A DNA stretch of 64,000 nt from Tetranychus cinnabarinus (GCA_022266195.1 WHVY01000001.1:4340001-4404000), one strand, 5' to 3'; counted from the stretch's first letter, positions 35,739-47,273 are shown. A program made the numbers and translations. Notes: generated from the sequence alone by a model not told the origin.

Positions 35739-38183
35739 ATGCAGCTATTCAATTTTCATCAATGTTTATTGTTTGCTTTACCCTTGTTGTTCATTTCAAG
35801 TTGTATCGCGTGTAACCACAACAATAACAATACTTCAATCAACAAATCAACTGATAAGCCAAAAGGAACCCATGAAAGGGAAGAAATTCCCGATTCTAAG
35901 GTAAATGAAACATCAACTACAACTACAACCACAACTACGACAACCACGACAACGACAACAACACCAAAGCCATCAACAACAGCAAAAACAACGACAACAG
36001 AGGCAAATAACTCTGACAATCCACCAAAAGATTCAGGTAATTAATTTTGAGCGCATCTTTTAGGTTACCAAGTCTAATCTGTTTTGTTGTTTGTCACAGA
36101 TAAAGTGTTGATATGTTATTACGGATCATGGGCTGTCTATCGACCTGGTAATGGTAAATTTGCCGTTGAAAATATTGACCCCTTCTTGTGTACTCATATC
36201 ATCTATTCATTTGCTGGTTTGGGCAATCAAGCAATTAAACCCTTGGATCCATGGAATGATTTACCCGATAATTATGGTAAAGGTGCATACATTAGGTTTG
36301 TCAATTTGAAAAAAGTGAATCCAAAATTGAAAACATTGATTGCCATTGGAGGTTGGAATGAAGGTTCAGTTAAATATTCAAGTATGGCTGCTGATCCATC
36401 TGCGAGGTCGACCTTTGTTCAATCAGTTTTAGCCTTTTTGGAAAAGTACAACTTTGATGGACTCGATGTTGATTGGGAATATCCAGCTTCTCGAGGTGGT
36501 AAACCCGAAGACAGGTCAAACTTTGCCCTCTTATTGAAGGATCTTAAAGAAGCTTTCAAACCCAAAGGTTACCTATTGACTGCGGCTGTTTCAGCTGGAA
36601 AATGGAACATTGATCCAGCTTATGATGTTCCAAAAGTTTCTGAGTAAGTAGACTTTAACAGAATCGCCATCAATTTTTATTGACACTTTAACCATCCAAT
36701 TGACAGATATCTTGATTACATTAATGTAATGTGCTATGATTACCATGGAGGCTGGGAGGATAAAACTGGTCATAATGCACCGTTATTTGCAAGGCCAAGT
36801 GAAGTTGCCAATGAAAGATTGAATAATGTCGTAAGTAATCGTTTATCACAATTGAAAAAATTGGCAATTGGTAAGCTTGATGAAATTTGTGTTGGTTAGG
36901 GCGAAGAGGAAACTTTATAAATCTAACCGTTGTAAATTGATGGATAAATTATATTTCGTACATCTTTATTGAGCCATTTGATGTTGATATTGACTTGAAA
37001 TTTGCAAACCCCAATTTAATTGCATTTCAAATTGATAATGAAAAAAATGTTTATTCAATATTTTGGTTCTCACCAATTTAATGAACACAATTGATTGAAT
37101 TTGGTACCAAGTATAAAATACTTGATTCTTTTGCAACAAACGTGAGCCTTGAAATTATTATGGCTTATCCTAACTAATGATTACATTTGTCTTCCTTATA
37201 ATCAGAATTTTTCAGTTAATTATTGGCTTTCTCAAGGAGCATCTAAATCAAAACTGGTCATGGGTATGGCAACGTACGGTCGATCATTCACCTTAGCAAA
37301 GGAGCAGGATAACGGTTTAGGTGAGCCAGCGCCACAAAAAGGTCAAGCAGGACCTTATACTAGAGAAGCCGGTTCTTTAGGATACAACGAGGTTAGACTT
37401 ATCATTTGCATTTGTTTTTCACACTTTTAATCTGCTGGTTCTTCATCCTTTACTCTTTATTAGATATGTGAATCACAACAGAAAACATCTTGGACTATTG
37501 TTCGTGATCCTCATATTATGGCCCCTTATGCTTACTCTGGTCGACAATGGGTTGGTTATGATGATGTTGAGTCCATTATTTTGAAAACTCGTTTGATCAA
37601 TCAAATGGGATTGGCTGGAGGAATGGTTTGGTCCCTTGAAACAGATGATTTCCTTGGTACTTGTGGTCAAACTAAATTCCCTTTAATCAAAGCAATAAAA
37701 AGTGAACTAGAATCTGGTAACTGTTACATTCCTGATATTAAAGATGAACCCGAGATCACCGAGAAGAAGTCTATAACTCCAAAAGCAACATCAACTGTTT
37801 CATGGTCTGTATCCACTGCATCTCCATCAACAGTCACATCGCCAAAAACAACAACGACGACGATGAAAACAACAACGAAAACAACAGAACCAGCCAAAAG
37901 TAAACCCTCAACGTCAAGTCCATCGGACAAGGAAAATGAGACGGGCAACGAGAAAGAAATTATTTGTAAATCATCTGGAATGTTCCGTAATCCTAAGGAC
38001 TGTGCAAAGTTTTACAGATGTGTTGAAATGGGAACCCGATTTTACAAATACGATTACAATTGTCCATACGAAACTGTTTTTGATCCAGAAACTCAGATTT
38101 GTATTTGGCCTGATTCAGTACCTGAATGTCGAAACTATTATTCACAAAATGAGATTGCTGGATCATCTTTAAAGCGAGCTTAA
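35739..38183 (+). CDS. GH18 chitinase with C-terminal CBM14 and an N-terminal Thr-rich stalk (5 exons)
   Basis: Exons are 35739-36036, 36100-36643, 36707-36830, 37206-37391 and 37464-38183. All introns are GT-AG and the phases close to 623 residues. Residues 1-24 are a signal peptide. Residues ~25-99 are a Thr/Asn/Lys-rich stalk with a run of about 16 Thr. The catalytic domain begins at ~100 (KVLICYYGSWAVYRPG). The active-site motif FDGLDVDWEYP is intact, with catalytic Glu at about residue 226, and the YDYHG, MGMATYGRSF and GGMVWSLETDDF blocks follow. After a second Ser/Thr/Lys linker, a CBM14 (peritrophin-A) domain with six Cys starts at ICKSSGMF. The enzyme hydrolyses chitin in cuticle or peritrophic matrix. 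A Thr-rich stalk before the GH18 domain is unusual, since linkers normally follow it. Confidence 0.93.
35922..35975 (+). repeat. ACN trinucleotide run in chitinase exon 1
   Basis: A run of Thr codons (ACA, ACT, ACC, ACG mixed). The mixture of synonymous codons argues for selection on the protein rather than a fresh microsatellite expansion. Confidence 0.75.
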
Positions 38184-39500
38184 ATTCATCAACAATTCAC
38201 CAATCATCATCACCAAAAAAGGTTTCATTGTCATTATCACAGTAAATACAATAATTTCGAAGTGTAATGAAATATTTCTCTTTGAACACAGTTAAATTTT
38301 ATTTAATGCATGTAACATCATCAATTGTTTTTCACATCATTTAATTTTTGAACCGCTTCAAAATCGTTTGGTTAAGCGCCATCTGTGGTTAAACTTTTGA
38401 AATTTTCTGCATTGAATAAGATATTCTGTAAATGCCATTATCGGAACGCTTTATTGATTGGTAATCTTCATCTTCAATTCCAAAAGTGCCAAAATCCTAT
38501 AATCTACTCATGTTTACATGAAAACACACAAACGCCGTCTGAATTCACATGGTGCCAAAGTAAAAGATTAAGCCTTGATAGTTGATTGCTTCACTTGGCA
38601 ATATATTGACTCATTTGACTAATAAAAATGACAAATTGAGAAAATTTTGTCTAAAGCGAAACAATCAAACCAAAGGTTAATCTTTTTGGGTTTTGTTTTA
38701 ACACAAAAAAATACAACCAGCTACAAAAATCAAACTGCTATTGGGAACTAATCAATGATTATTGGGTAAATCGAATGGAAATCTTATTTTAATAAGGGTT
38801 TACCTCTTGAAATCGACTTTATTTTTGGGACTTTCTTCCTTAATGGCTTCATTATAATATTCAATTTATTGTGTTATTAAGTTTATGCAACTTATTCTGA
38901 TCTCTGTTAAATAATCATCATTAATACACTATTTAATGATCATCAAAAAATGAACTTATCAATGTTGGATTTGCATTTACATTTGTAATTTATATATGCC
39001 TTTGATAGTCTAACAAAAAAGCTAAAAGTTAAACTAATAAATGCTTTATCAAAATCAAATTTAAAACTGTTAATATAACTGATCGCGATTGTAGCCAATA
39101 TTAAATGAAAAACTAGTATTAAAATTTAAGTTATAAATTATGATTCGATTTAATGAACCTTGTTGATTAATTATTTTGTAATTGACACGCTTATTAATCA
39201 CAAATTCACTTTAACATGGAATATGTGAAGTCGTTTAAATAAATTAATCAGGATAAATGTTGTGGGTGATGATGAGTAAAAATTATGACAATTTTGATTT
39301 GTTTGAATAACAGTTGGATGAAACTAACATGATGAAGATGCTAGAATAGCCGTAGTTACAGTCATATAAATTGATAGTTTATTAAAAGGAAATATGATGA
39401 TGAAAAAAAGAAACGAAATGTGATGAAGTTAGATGACTTAAATAACCAATTGATTTGATGAATCGAGAGTAATTACTCAAATTACTTGAAATTCAAAAAA
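38184..39500. other. Intergenic between convergent chitinase and MYST genes
   Basis: AT-rich 3' flanks of two convergent genes. No additional frame, RNA or repeat is supported. Confidence 0.5.
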
Positions 39501-42171
39501 TTATTTAATTGAATTAGAACTGTTTGGTGGTGTCCATTTTAAGCAGCTCGGATCAATTGCTTTAGTATTTTTCCTTTTCTTGTTTTTAGTTTTATAATCA
39601 TCTAGAATGTCTTTTCGGGTAAGAACGAGATGTTTGCCTTTCCAGTATTTCAGCATTCCGAGAGCTTGTAATGTACTAACGATATCATATGCATTTATAG
39701 CTGTTTCGTGACTTAAATCTTTGATTGATATTTCACTTCCTTGATAATTACAAAGATATTCAAGTATTACGTTTTTCCAGTAACTTCGATATGAGATTAA
39801 ACCAAGATCAGATAACGGTTTTTCCGGTGAGCCGACTTTACCTTCAACTCGAGTTAACAAATAACCTAAACAAAAATTAAGAAAGTTGGTGGTTATTGGT
39901 TGAATAGCAAACAAATAAATAAGAATCGAAATGAATAACTTACTAAAATCAATAAGCATACGACCAAATCCTTGTTTCTGGTATGGTGGCAGAGTTAATA
40001 TACAGGAAACATTATAGTTAAGAAAAGAGTTTTTCTCTTTAGAAAAATAGCCAATTATATGAAAACCATCATTATCTGATTCTGTCATGATGTAGAATCT
40101 GAATGGCTCTACATCATAGTAAAGAGTTTTATGATCAAGAAATAGTTTTGCCAGCAAACATAAATTTTGGCAATAAAGCTTATTTTTCTCCCCATCAATT
40201 TCGAACACGGAGATATTAGCTTTGCGATAAATTTCATTGCCAGGAGGACAATGTAGTGGACATTTTAAAGAGTGTCTTTTCATGGTCAATGATGAATTGA
40301 AGTATTTTAGACAAAACTCACAGATGTAGAGTTTAGGTAGACAAGCATAATCTGAAGGATATGGAGATGAATACCAAACATCCATTTCATATTTGCCCAT
40401 CTCAATAGTTTTGATACCAGTTTTTCTGGGAGGATTTTCTTTCATTTGTTCTTGCATCAGCTCAGCTGCTCGACTTTGAGCTTCTCTAAACATTTCATAA
40501 TCGAAAATAGGAGCCAATGATTTCAATTCCGGTTCACGCGATGTTAGCGAATGTGAAGAGTTGTTCTTTTTTATACTAGGTCCATTTGCAATTTGATTGC
40601 ATTCTTTTTTTCTTTGTTCTATCAGGCAATTAAGTTTTTCATCCTTGTAAGGAGATTTCCGTGTTGATACTTTTTGATTTGATTCACGGGTATCTTTCCG
40701 TCTTAGACGGTTTCGGTATCTATCTTCACACTCTTCGTGTGATAAGTTATGAAATACGGGACAGGTCGATGACGTGAAATGAGTTGAATATTTGCCACTC
40801 AAATGTCCTTTAGAATCACATCCAGGCACACGACATTGAGCTTCTTCTTCCTCATTACGACTATTTTCATCTTCACTTTTTACTTTCTTTGGTGTTAAAA
40901 GATTACTTGGGGTAAGCCCGTTCTTACGCTTGCGTCCTCTTTTTCCTTTAGGCCGCAATATCTTCGATGCTTTATCACTGCCAGAATCGGCACTATCATC
41001 TTCAATATTTGTTTCCTCGTGAAGAGCTGGTAGAGATTAAAATGAAAAAAATTATCGTTCTGGGTGATTCAATGTTGGATAAGTTTGGATAATATAAAGT
41101 AGATCCCATTCAAGATTTTCAAAATCCACTCAATTAGAGGATAGAAATATAGAATAGAAATAAAATAAATAGAATAAAATTTTAACATCTTCTATACCTT
41201 GAATTTCAGAATTTTTGTCACATTCAGACCGCTCAGCGGCTGCTTTTGAACGAGTAAGACGAGGTTGAGGTCTTTCATCGCTACCTTCGTACTGATCATC
41301 TTCGCTCTCATCATCATCGTCTTCTTCGTCCTCATCTTCTTCGTTGCCATCCTCTTCTTCTTCATCATCTTCTTCTTCGTCTTCTTCATCCTCTTCCTCA
41401 TCCTCCTTTTCACTATCTATTTCATCTGGCTCGATTTCAGCACTTTCTTCACCACTCTTGTCACTTTCATCAGCTTCGATTTTGTTATCTTCATCTTCAT
41501 CCGAGCTCTCTGTGATATTTTCGTCAACCTGTAAATTGAAAATAAAAATTAAATGGAAAAATGATTTCTTTAATAAAAATTTGCTTTCAAATCAGAATAA
41601 TTCTTTCTCTGTAGCAGTTAAATCTTTGTATTGAGTTGATATAGGAGTTGACAGATTTGACATCATCGCGATTTTCCCATCAAATTTGCGGGAAAATGTT
41701 TCATACACATAACATACAGAACAGAGTAGGAAAAGAGCACTCTATTTAAAATACCTCATCAGATGAATCGTTTTCATTTAAAGGTGATAGATCATCTTCG
41801 CAATTCAGGCAATGCCAATTTTTCTCATCCTCTATATTAATACCATCCTCGGTTTGGATACAATTCCTATGAAATCCTCGATCACATCCTTTACATAGAA
41901 GTAAATTGTTTTCAGCTGCACTCCGTAAGGCTCTTGTCTTACGTCCACAAATTTCACAGGATTTACATTTGGGACAGGACCATTGATTAGATCGAATTCT
42001 GTTAACCGTATTGGGTAACATACGAAGACATTTCACAGAATGAAATTGATTGGCACACAATTGACAAGTAATCAAAGATTCATTTGAGTCTTGGCGCAAA
42101 CAAATGAAACATTGGCCAAGACCAGATGATTCTGAGCTGGTTCGTGATTTCCGCCTCTTTCTCAAAGGCAT
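39501..42171 (-). CDS. MYST-family histone acetyltransferase with double PHD finger and C2HC finger (4 exons)
   Basis: Exons are 42171-41755, 41528-41198, 41026-39944 and 39865-39501. Splice phases 0, 1, 1 close to 731 residues. Residues ~21-127 are a tandem double PHD finger (CFIC...[12 protein letters not shown]...CKGCDRGFH...WHCLNC), as in KAT6/MOZ. About 110 Asp/Glu-rich residues follow. Then a C2HC finger (C314-x4-C319-x12-H332-x5-C338), as in KAT7/HBO1. The MYST domain has its own zinc finger (CEFC...H...C), the acetyl-CoA loop QKQGFG and the catalytic Glu in [10 protein letters not shown]. The splice restores the family's DFSYLL sequence exactly. It acetylates histones H3/H4 in chromatin. 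KAT6 normally lacks the C2HC and KAT7 lacks the double PHD, so the architecture mixes both. The retroelement lies just upstream. Confidence 0.93.
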
Positions 42172-42484
42172 GATACACAAAGCAAATCTCAGTCCATCAA
42201 CATGATCGCTTTTTACTTGAAAATTTAATTAAAAAATAAATAGATTAGAATAATCGAAGCAAATAAAACAATAGGTTAAAGACACTTTCCAACATCTCAT
42301 GTAATGTTTGTACCACACGCACGCGTGTAGGTACTTGCCATAGATGGCTGATAGGCTCAGGCCTACCACTCTAGGGCCATCTCATAGCCGACCCTTAGCG
42401 CAGGAAATTTAAATGAATATGATTGTAACTTCTTCAGTGGGGCTTTTAGAATTTTTATTGTCAGTCTAGTTACATGTTTGTGAT
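42172..42484. other. MYST 5' flank and 3' end of the retroelement
   Basis: The first ~120 bp are AT-rich like host DNA. From about 42300 composition shifts to GC-richer element sequence, including a palindrome-like ACACGCACGCGTGT near 42317. The junction should lie near 42290-42310, but I see no poly(A) tail or target-site duplication. Confidence 0.4.
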
Positions 42485-45400
42485 TTATGCTAGTGAGTTT
42501 AGGTAGTATGCGGCGTTGCCTGAGTCTTTTATTACTTTTATAGTATGGAGGAGTTTGTTAAAAACGTCTATACTCATTTCGTCCACCGACCATAAGTTTT
42601 CAAAGAAAGTCTTCCTATCAACTACTTCGTTAAAAGTCGGGCATGAGGTGAGACAGTGTGAGTTCTGGGATTTGATGAGTTTTTTGGGCAGTGAACAGCA
42701 CGGCCAATGAAAAGAGGATCTGCCTAAGGTTTTGCGAAGTTTAATGAGCCGATAGGTGTTTTTCGCTTTGCCAAGTGGATAGAACAGGGACCAGACTGAG
42801 TCAGAGCGAGTCCATGCAGACCCAACGATACTGAGTGTTTCATGTTTTGCCCAGGTTCTAGCTGATGTGAGGTTCCAGCTGAGGAAAGATTCAGAGGTCT
42901 GTGTTTCTGATTGCCATCGAGGTTGATGATAATAGGTATCTGTCCAGGTCCATGGGTGTTCGATGTACTTGTGCATAATCAGTAGGATGGTTTTGTTGTA
43001 TGTCGATGATCCGGATGACAGATGCTTCATTAGGGTTGTCCTAACCAGAGTGTATGTTAGATTAGAGTGCTCCTTAAGGAGGAAGTGTAGTAGCGTGGCC
43101 TCACGATCGTATATCGTTTTAGTATTTGTGAGTTCTATTGTGTTAACAAGTATGCAGCCATTTTGATTCATCCACTGTAGTTGACCACATTGTTTGGTTA
43201 GCTGTTTTTTAAATATGAGATAAACGATAAGTGGGGGTTTTTCATTGGTCCTTTTCTTGTATATTGCTTCTCGCATTGTTTGTGAGTAGCGAGGGATAGG
43301 CTCATGTATCGAGAGACCTGTGTGGGTTGCATGGTGGAGTAGTAGACGTTGTAGTATACCAACAGCCGGGTTGTGAAAACCAAAAGCTATGGGGATTTTC
43401 CATGAGTCCTGACGCTTACCCACCATGATATTTGCTGCTCTACCGAATTTCTTCATGACCAGTTCTACCGCTGTTATGAGGGCAGTGCGGTCTGTTAGGC
43501 AGGATATAAGCATTGGTGTTTCCGAACCCATTAGACTGGGAGCGACTAGGGACGAGAAGAGAAGCCTCTGTACGCAGAGTGGTAGGTATTTGATGCTCGA
43601 GGAGTCGATGGCAAATATATTGAAGTGGAAGGTTAGGAGTAGGGGCTCCATGTAGAGATCATAACGCTTAAGACAGTGTCTGTCCAGGGAGAAGACTTGG
43701 AAGCCGAGTAAGGGTAGAGAATTTTCCGGTGATAGTGGGAAATTGAACACCTCAGTCTTGGTTCGGTTGATAGTTAGATTGATAGTTTTGAGAAGTGTAG
43801 CAGTTCTGTCGAGTAACCTGTTCAGGTGTGCTTGTGTGGGATGGTATTTCAGGAGTATTACAATGTCATCTGCGTAGGCGTAACAGTCAATGCCACTTCT
43901 GTTCATCTTGAGTATAAGGGGGTCTAGCGAAATGATGAAGAGGAGAGGGCCGATTGCTGTGCCCTGTGGAACGCCGATTTCTTCACGGAAGTATATTTTG
44001 GTTTTGTTATGGTTGACCACCAAGTATCTTTCCCTTAGGGCTGATGTCAGCAAGGCATGAGTGGATTTGTCGAGATGAGTGGAGATAGACTTGAGGGCAC
44101 TTTGACAGTCAACCTCATCAAAGGCTTTGGAGATGTCGATTTTAACAAAGCATTTGATGGAGGCTAGATCTGGTCGGGACATCACGTCCTGTATGAGTGC
44201 GTACCTTCCAGTTTCCTTGCAGTAGGCGTATTGTCTCATGCTTGGAAGTAGTGTATCAATACTAGCTAGGATCCTGTCCTTCAAGATGCGATCAATTATC
44301 TTAAATAAGTAGCAGGGAGTCTTTACCATCCGAACACTATTACCGTCGGCCTTTAGAACGAATCCACATCCAAGAGTCGTTAGAGAGTGCGGTACATGAG
44401 AGTATTTGAAGATTTGTTCAACTGTTGTTAGTACTTTGTGTTTGTTTATATTGAAGAATCTGTTCCAGGTCGTCTTGGTAAAGTCATCAGAGTCCAGACT
44501 GGATGTTTTTGCTTTGTATTTCAGAATGCCTATTGTTTCTCCCTCTGTTAGCAATCCAGGGATGTTAGAGGGTGCGTCTCGATAGATCGGTCTGTTCGTA
44601 GTAAAGGATTTTAGATGTGTGTCTCTGGAAGCGATGATAGAGGGGTTGGACCAGTTTATCGGGGCTCGTGGTCTCTTGATTTTGTCGTTGATAATCTTCC
44701 AGCAATCAACAGAGTTGTTTGGCCAACGGGAGGCAATGGTATGATGGGTGTTAATCTTAGACCGTCGTTTGATTTTGGTGGTCCAGGAGCCATTTTTGTT
44801 GGGGAAGTGTTTGATACTTTCACAGTTTTGAATGACGGGTGATTCCCTCGTCCAGATTTCAGTCTTTGGCTGTTCAAGCATGGGTTTGCGTAGTGACCAG
44901 TTTCGTATAGTGATGAAACGTCGGAAGCAGTGGGTTTTGGATCGTCTTGTGGAGTAGATCTTCACAAAAAGTGCTTTGTGGTCGGAGGTTCCTGTGCCAA
45001 ATGTCATGGTGTTGAAGAGGGTAGACTTTAGGGTATTGCTGGTGATGATCAAGTCAAGTGTGTAGCTGGCGTGAGTAGGTTTGAGGGTTTCAGTACCTAG
45101 GATTTTAAGGCCATGTCTGTCGATCAGGGCTCGTAGTGTGTTACCAATCCGCATCGCATTTGTAGAGGAACCTTTCGTGGTTGGCATTACCGACCATGAT
45201 GGGTGCACCGCATTGAAATCTCCCATGATAGCAAAGTTGAAGTGGTGGTTGGATGAAATGAAATTCGAAAGTTTTGACAGTAGGTCCTGGGCTTGGGTGA
45301 ACTGTTGAGAGGTGAAAGGTCTAATGTAGGTGGAGATGATTATAAGGCCAAAGCGTGGAAGGTGGGCAATGACAGTGTCCGGTATGTTTGCTTGAATTTG

Positions 45401-45643
45401 TGTCGCTTTCAGGTCTGGTGAGGTTAGGAGTAGACTTGAGCCATTCACTAGTGCATTGGGTGTGTCTATCAAGGAGGTCAGGACTCCACGGTTGGGTTCG
45501 TTAACAGATATACACATCATGCATCGTCGCATTATCAGGTCGTATGCATGATAGGTGAGGGAAGTTTGTCTATTGACATTTATGTGATAGAGAAACATTT
45601 TCAGGGTTTTGTGTAGGAGGAAAACTGAGGTAAAGTTTGTCAT
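42485..45643 (-). CDS. Non-LTR retrotransposon endonuclease-reverse transcriptase
   Basis: About 1050 residues from ATG 45643; an inner ATG at 45598 starts MFLYHINVNR, the usual beginning of the endonuclease. The apurinic-like (EEP) endonuclease shows INVNR, NEP, IISTY, GDFNAVHPSW, LDLIITS and TSDHKALF, so all catalytic positions are present. The RT has motif A (FVKIDISKAFDEVD), motif B (GVPQGTAIGPLLF), motif C (CYAYADDIVILL) and the INRTKTE block. A C-terminal Cys/His-containing region (CCSLPKK...HCLTSCP) resembles the tail of R1/I-type elements. It nicks target DNA and copies element RNA by target-primed reverse transcription. The frame is fully open, so the copy is young or still functional. 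The clade needs a tree. Confidence 0.92.
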   Translation of the reverse strand: MTNFTSVFLLHKTLKMFLYHINVNRQTSLTYHAYDLIMRRCMMCISVNEPNRGVLTSLIDTPNALVNGSSLLLTSPDLKATQIQANIPDTVIAHLPRFGLIIISTYIRPFTSQQFTQAQDLLSKLSNFISSNHHFNFAIMGDFNAVHPSWSVMPTTKGSSTNAMRIGNTLRALIDRHGLKILGTETLKPTHASYTLDLIITSNTLKSTLFNTMTFGTGTSDHKALFVKIYSTRRSKTHCFRRFITIRNWSLRKPMLEQPKTEIWTRESPVIQNCESIKHFPNKNGSWTTKIKRRSKINTHHTIASRWPNNSVDCWKIINDKIKRPRAPINWSNPSIIASRDTHLKSFTTNRPIYRDAPSNIPGLLTEGETIGILKYKAKTSSLDSDDFTKTTWNRFFNINKHKVLTTVEQIFKYSHVPHSLTTLGCGFVLKADGNSVRMVKTPCYLFKIIDRILKDRILASIDTLLPSMRQYAYCKETGRYALIQDVMSRPDLASIKCFVKIDISKAFDEVDCQSALKSISTHLDKSTHALLTSALRERYLVVNHNKTKIYFREEIGVPQGTAIGPLLFIISLDPLILKMNRSGIDCYAYADDIVILLKYHPTQAHLNRLLDRTATLLKTINLTINRTKTEVFNFPLSPENSLPLLGFQVFSLDRHCLKRYDLYMEPLLLTFHFNIFAIDSSSIKYLPLCVQRLLFSSLVAPSLMGSETPMLISCLTDRTALITAVELVMKKFGRAANIMVGKRQDSWKIPIAFGFHNPAVGILQRLLLHHATHTGLSIHEPIPRYSQTMREAIYKKRTNEKPPLIVYLIFKKQLTKQCGQLQWMNQNGCILVNTIELTNTKTIYDREATLLHFLLKEHSNLTYTLVRTTLMKHLSSGSSTYNKTILLIMHKYIEHPWTWTDTYYHQPRWQSETQTSESFLSWNLTSARTWAKHETLSIVGSAWTRSDSVWSLFYPLGKAKNTYRLIKLRKTLGRSSFHWPCCSLPKKLIKSQNSHCLTSCPTFNEVVDRKTFFENLWSVDEMSIDVFNKLLHTIKVIKDSGNAAYYLNSLA

Positions 45644-45740
45644 CAGATGTTCGTTCGTGTCTGTTTTGTTTGTTGAGGTTGGTTTGAGACTGCGTAAGTA
45701 CGTCCACAAGGTAGGAGCTCAATGTTTTGATCAGCCAGCC

Positions 45741-47262
45741 ATGAAGTTCAAGAGTCATAAATTCAGATCAGATGAGATCGAGTTAGGATCGAGTCTAATG
45801 CTGGAGGAGGTACCAGCCGGTTTTTCATTCTACTTCCTGAAGGAGGTGGCCTGTTATCGGTGCGATTGGATTGGAAATGTCGTTAGACTGTGTCAAAAGG
45901 TAAGGAGTAATGGTCAGGTGTTCTGGATCGTGAGTTGCGAGGCCTCGCGAATTGGATTAAGTGGGATAGGAGCCGGATATTCTAGGGGGGCTGCTAGTGA
46001 CGTGTGTCTCTACCGACTTTATCATAAGCTGAGGATGAAGTATCCATCATATTTCATGGTAAGTTGGTTAGATTGTGAGGCATCAGTATTACCGCTGTGA
46101 TTTCTAATAAGAGTTTTCTTTCCAATAGGCGTCGTCCCTTATTGGTTTTCCTAACGTTCTCGGTCATTGCTACCTCATTTCTGCGGTCTTGCCCCTGTTA
46201 TTGAGTTATCCATTTCTAAAGGCTCTATTGGAGGTTAGAAGCAGACTGGTGCTGAAGAGGAATGTTGGGTGCCTGAAATCTATTGCTCGGGGTGGTTATA
46301 ATATGATTGAGCCTGAGTATGCTTGGTGTGATAGACTATTTGATCTTCATGTGGCTTACAATAAGGCTTCCGAGCATGGAGAGCTGATCGAGTATAATAT
46401 GGATACGTTGTGTGAGCGTGTTAGTGGTAAGGCTTCGCCCACTATGAAGGCAGTTTATTCCAAACCTAGGAGTGATCTTGATTTGCATTCTGGTCTGGTT
46501 AAAGGTCTGTGTGTATACCTGAGGAGTTATTGCAGCGGGGAGTATAGTAGTATCGGTGGCGACGAGAGGGTTGCGTATTCAGATGTACTCTACAAGCTTT
46601 CTAGAGAGGATAGTGTTTTCGAGGCTAGATTTTTCCTGCACTTGAAGGTGACCTACACTTGCCGACGTTGTGTCAAGGGACCCAGAACCGAGCTGTTCAG
46701 CTTGCCTGCTTTGTATGTTGATGGTTCCCAGGATTTTCAGTATGTGTTAGATAATCTACACAAATTTTGCTTGGACCAGTATTTGCATTGTACCGTAGCG
46801 ACAGAATATGGTGTTTGCAGTGGTGAGTTGCGTGGTGTTTTCAGTTGTCAGTCAGTGAATCATCCAGATTTCATAGTGTTCATGACAGAGCAGACCGAGT
46901 TTCGTGTTAACATACCTATGAAGGTTAGCTTGGAGTGCGCGGATGAGGTTCGCGTCTACACCCGCTTCAGTAGCACAAACAGATTCAAGTGCTGGCGTAG
47001 TGCTGATGGAGTATCTTATGGACCCCATCTTGTTCAGCCAGCAGCAACCGATGTCTTTGATACTTGGCATACCTATCCTAGTATAAAAACGTCCGGAGGG
47101 TATTTGGATATAAACAATGGGAAGGTTTATGTCTGCAATCCAGAGTTATTGAATGTATCTACTCCAGGAACCATTCATATCTATCATAAGGAGAAGTATG
47201 ATAGGTTCTTACCTGTCAAAGGCAGAGTAAATGTATATCGATCAGACGGTAGTGTGTTTTAA
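45741..47262 (+). CDS. USP-like (ubiquitin-specific protease fold) protein inside the retroelement, antisense, 2 exons
   Basis: Exons 45741-46058 and 46129-47262 flank a 70-bp GTAAGT...CCAATAG intron in phase 0, giving 483 residues. Just after the junction, GFPNVLGHCYLISAVL followed by SYPFLKALLE matches the USP Cys box (G-L-x-N-x-G-N-x-C-Y-x-N-S...P-x-F), keeping the Cys. Further on come CRRC and a later Cys pair framing ELFSLPALYVDG, as in the USP zinc-finger subdomain. SSTNRFKCWR then sits where USPs have S-G-H-Y-x-C-W, so the catalytic His would be Arg or Phe. The Asn is also replaced by His in the Cys box (GHC for GNTC). The protein may thus bind ubiquitin without full activity. Its N-terminus (CYRC...) is unknown. 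It starts 98 bp from the RT start, divergently, and its stop is 11 bp from that of convergent ORF C. Confidence 0.5.
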
Positions 47263-47273
47263 AAGTATTTATT

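Noticed and set aside
35759..36019. Minus-strand frame with a poly-Val run opposite chitinase exon 1
   Set aside because: It is the antisense shadow of the Thr codon run of the chitinase.
41265..41634. Plus-strand poly-Ser and poly-Phe/Ile frames
   Set aside because: They are antisense of the acidic Asp/Glu linker of the MYST gene.
43198..45308. Several 60-75 codon frames inside the RT region on both strands
   Set aside because: They overlap the single long RT frame, whose motifs are unambiguous, and have no independent support.
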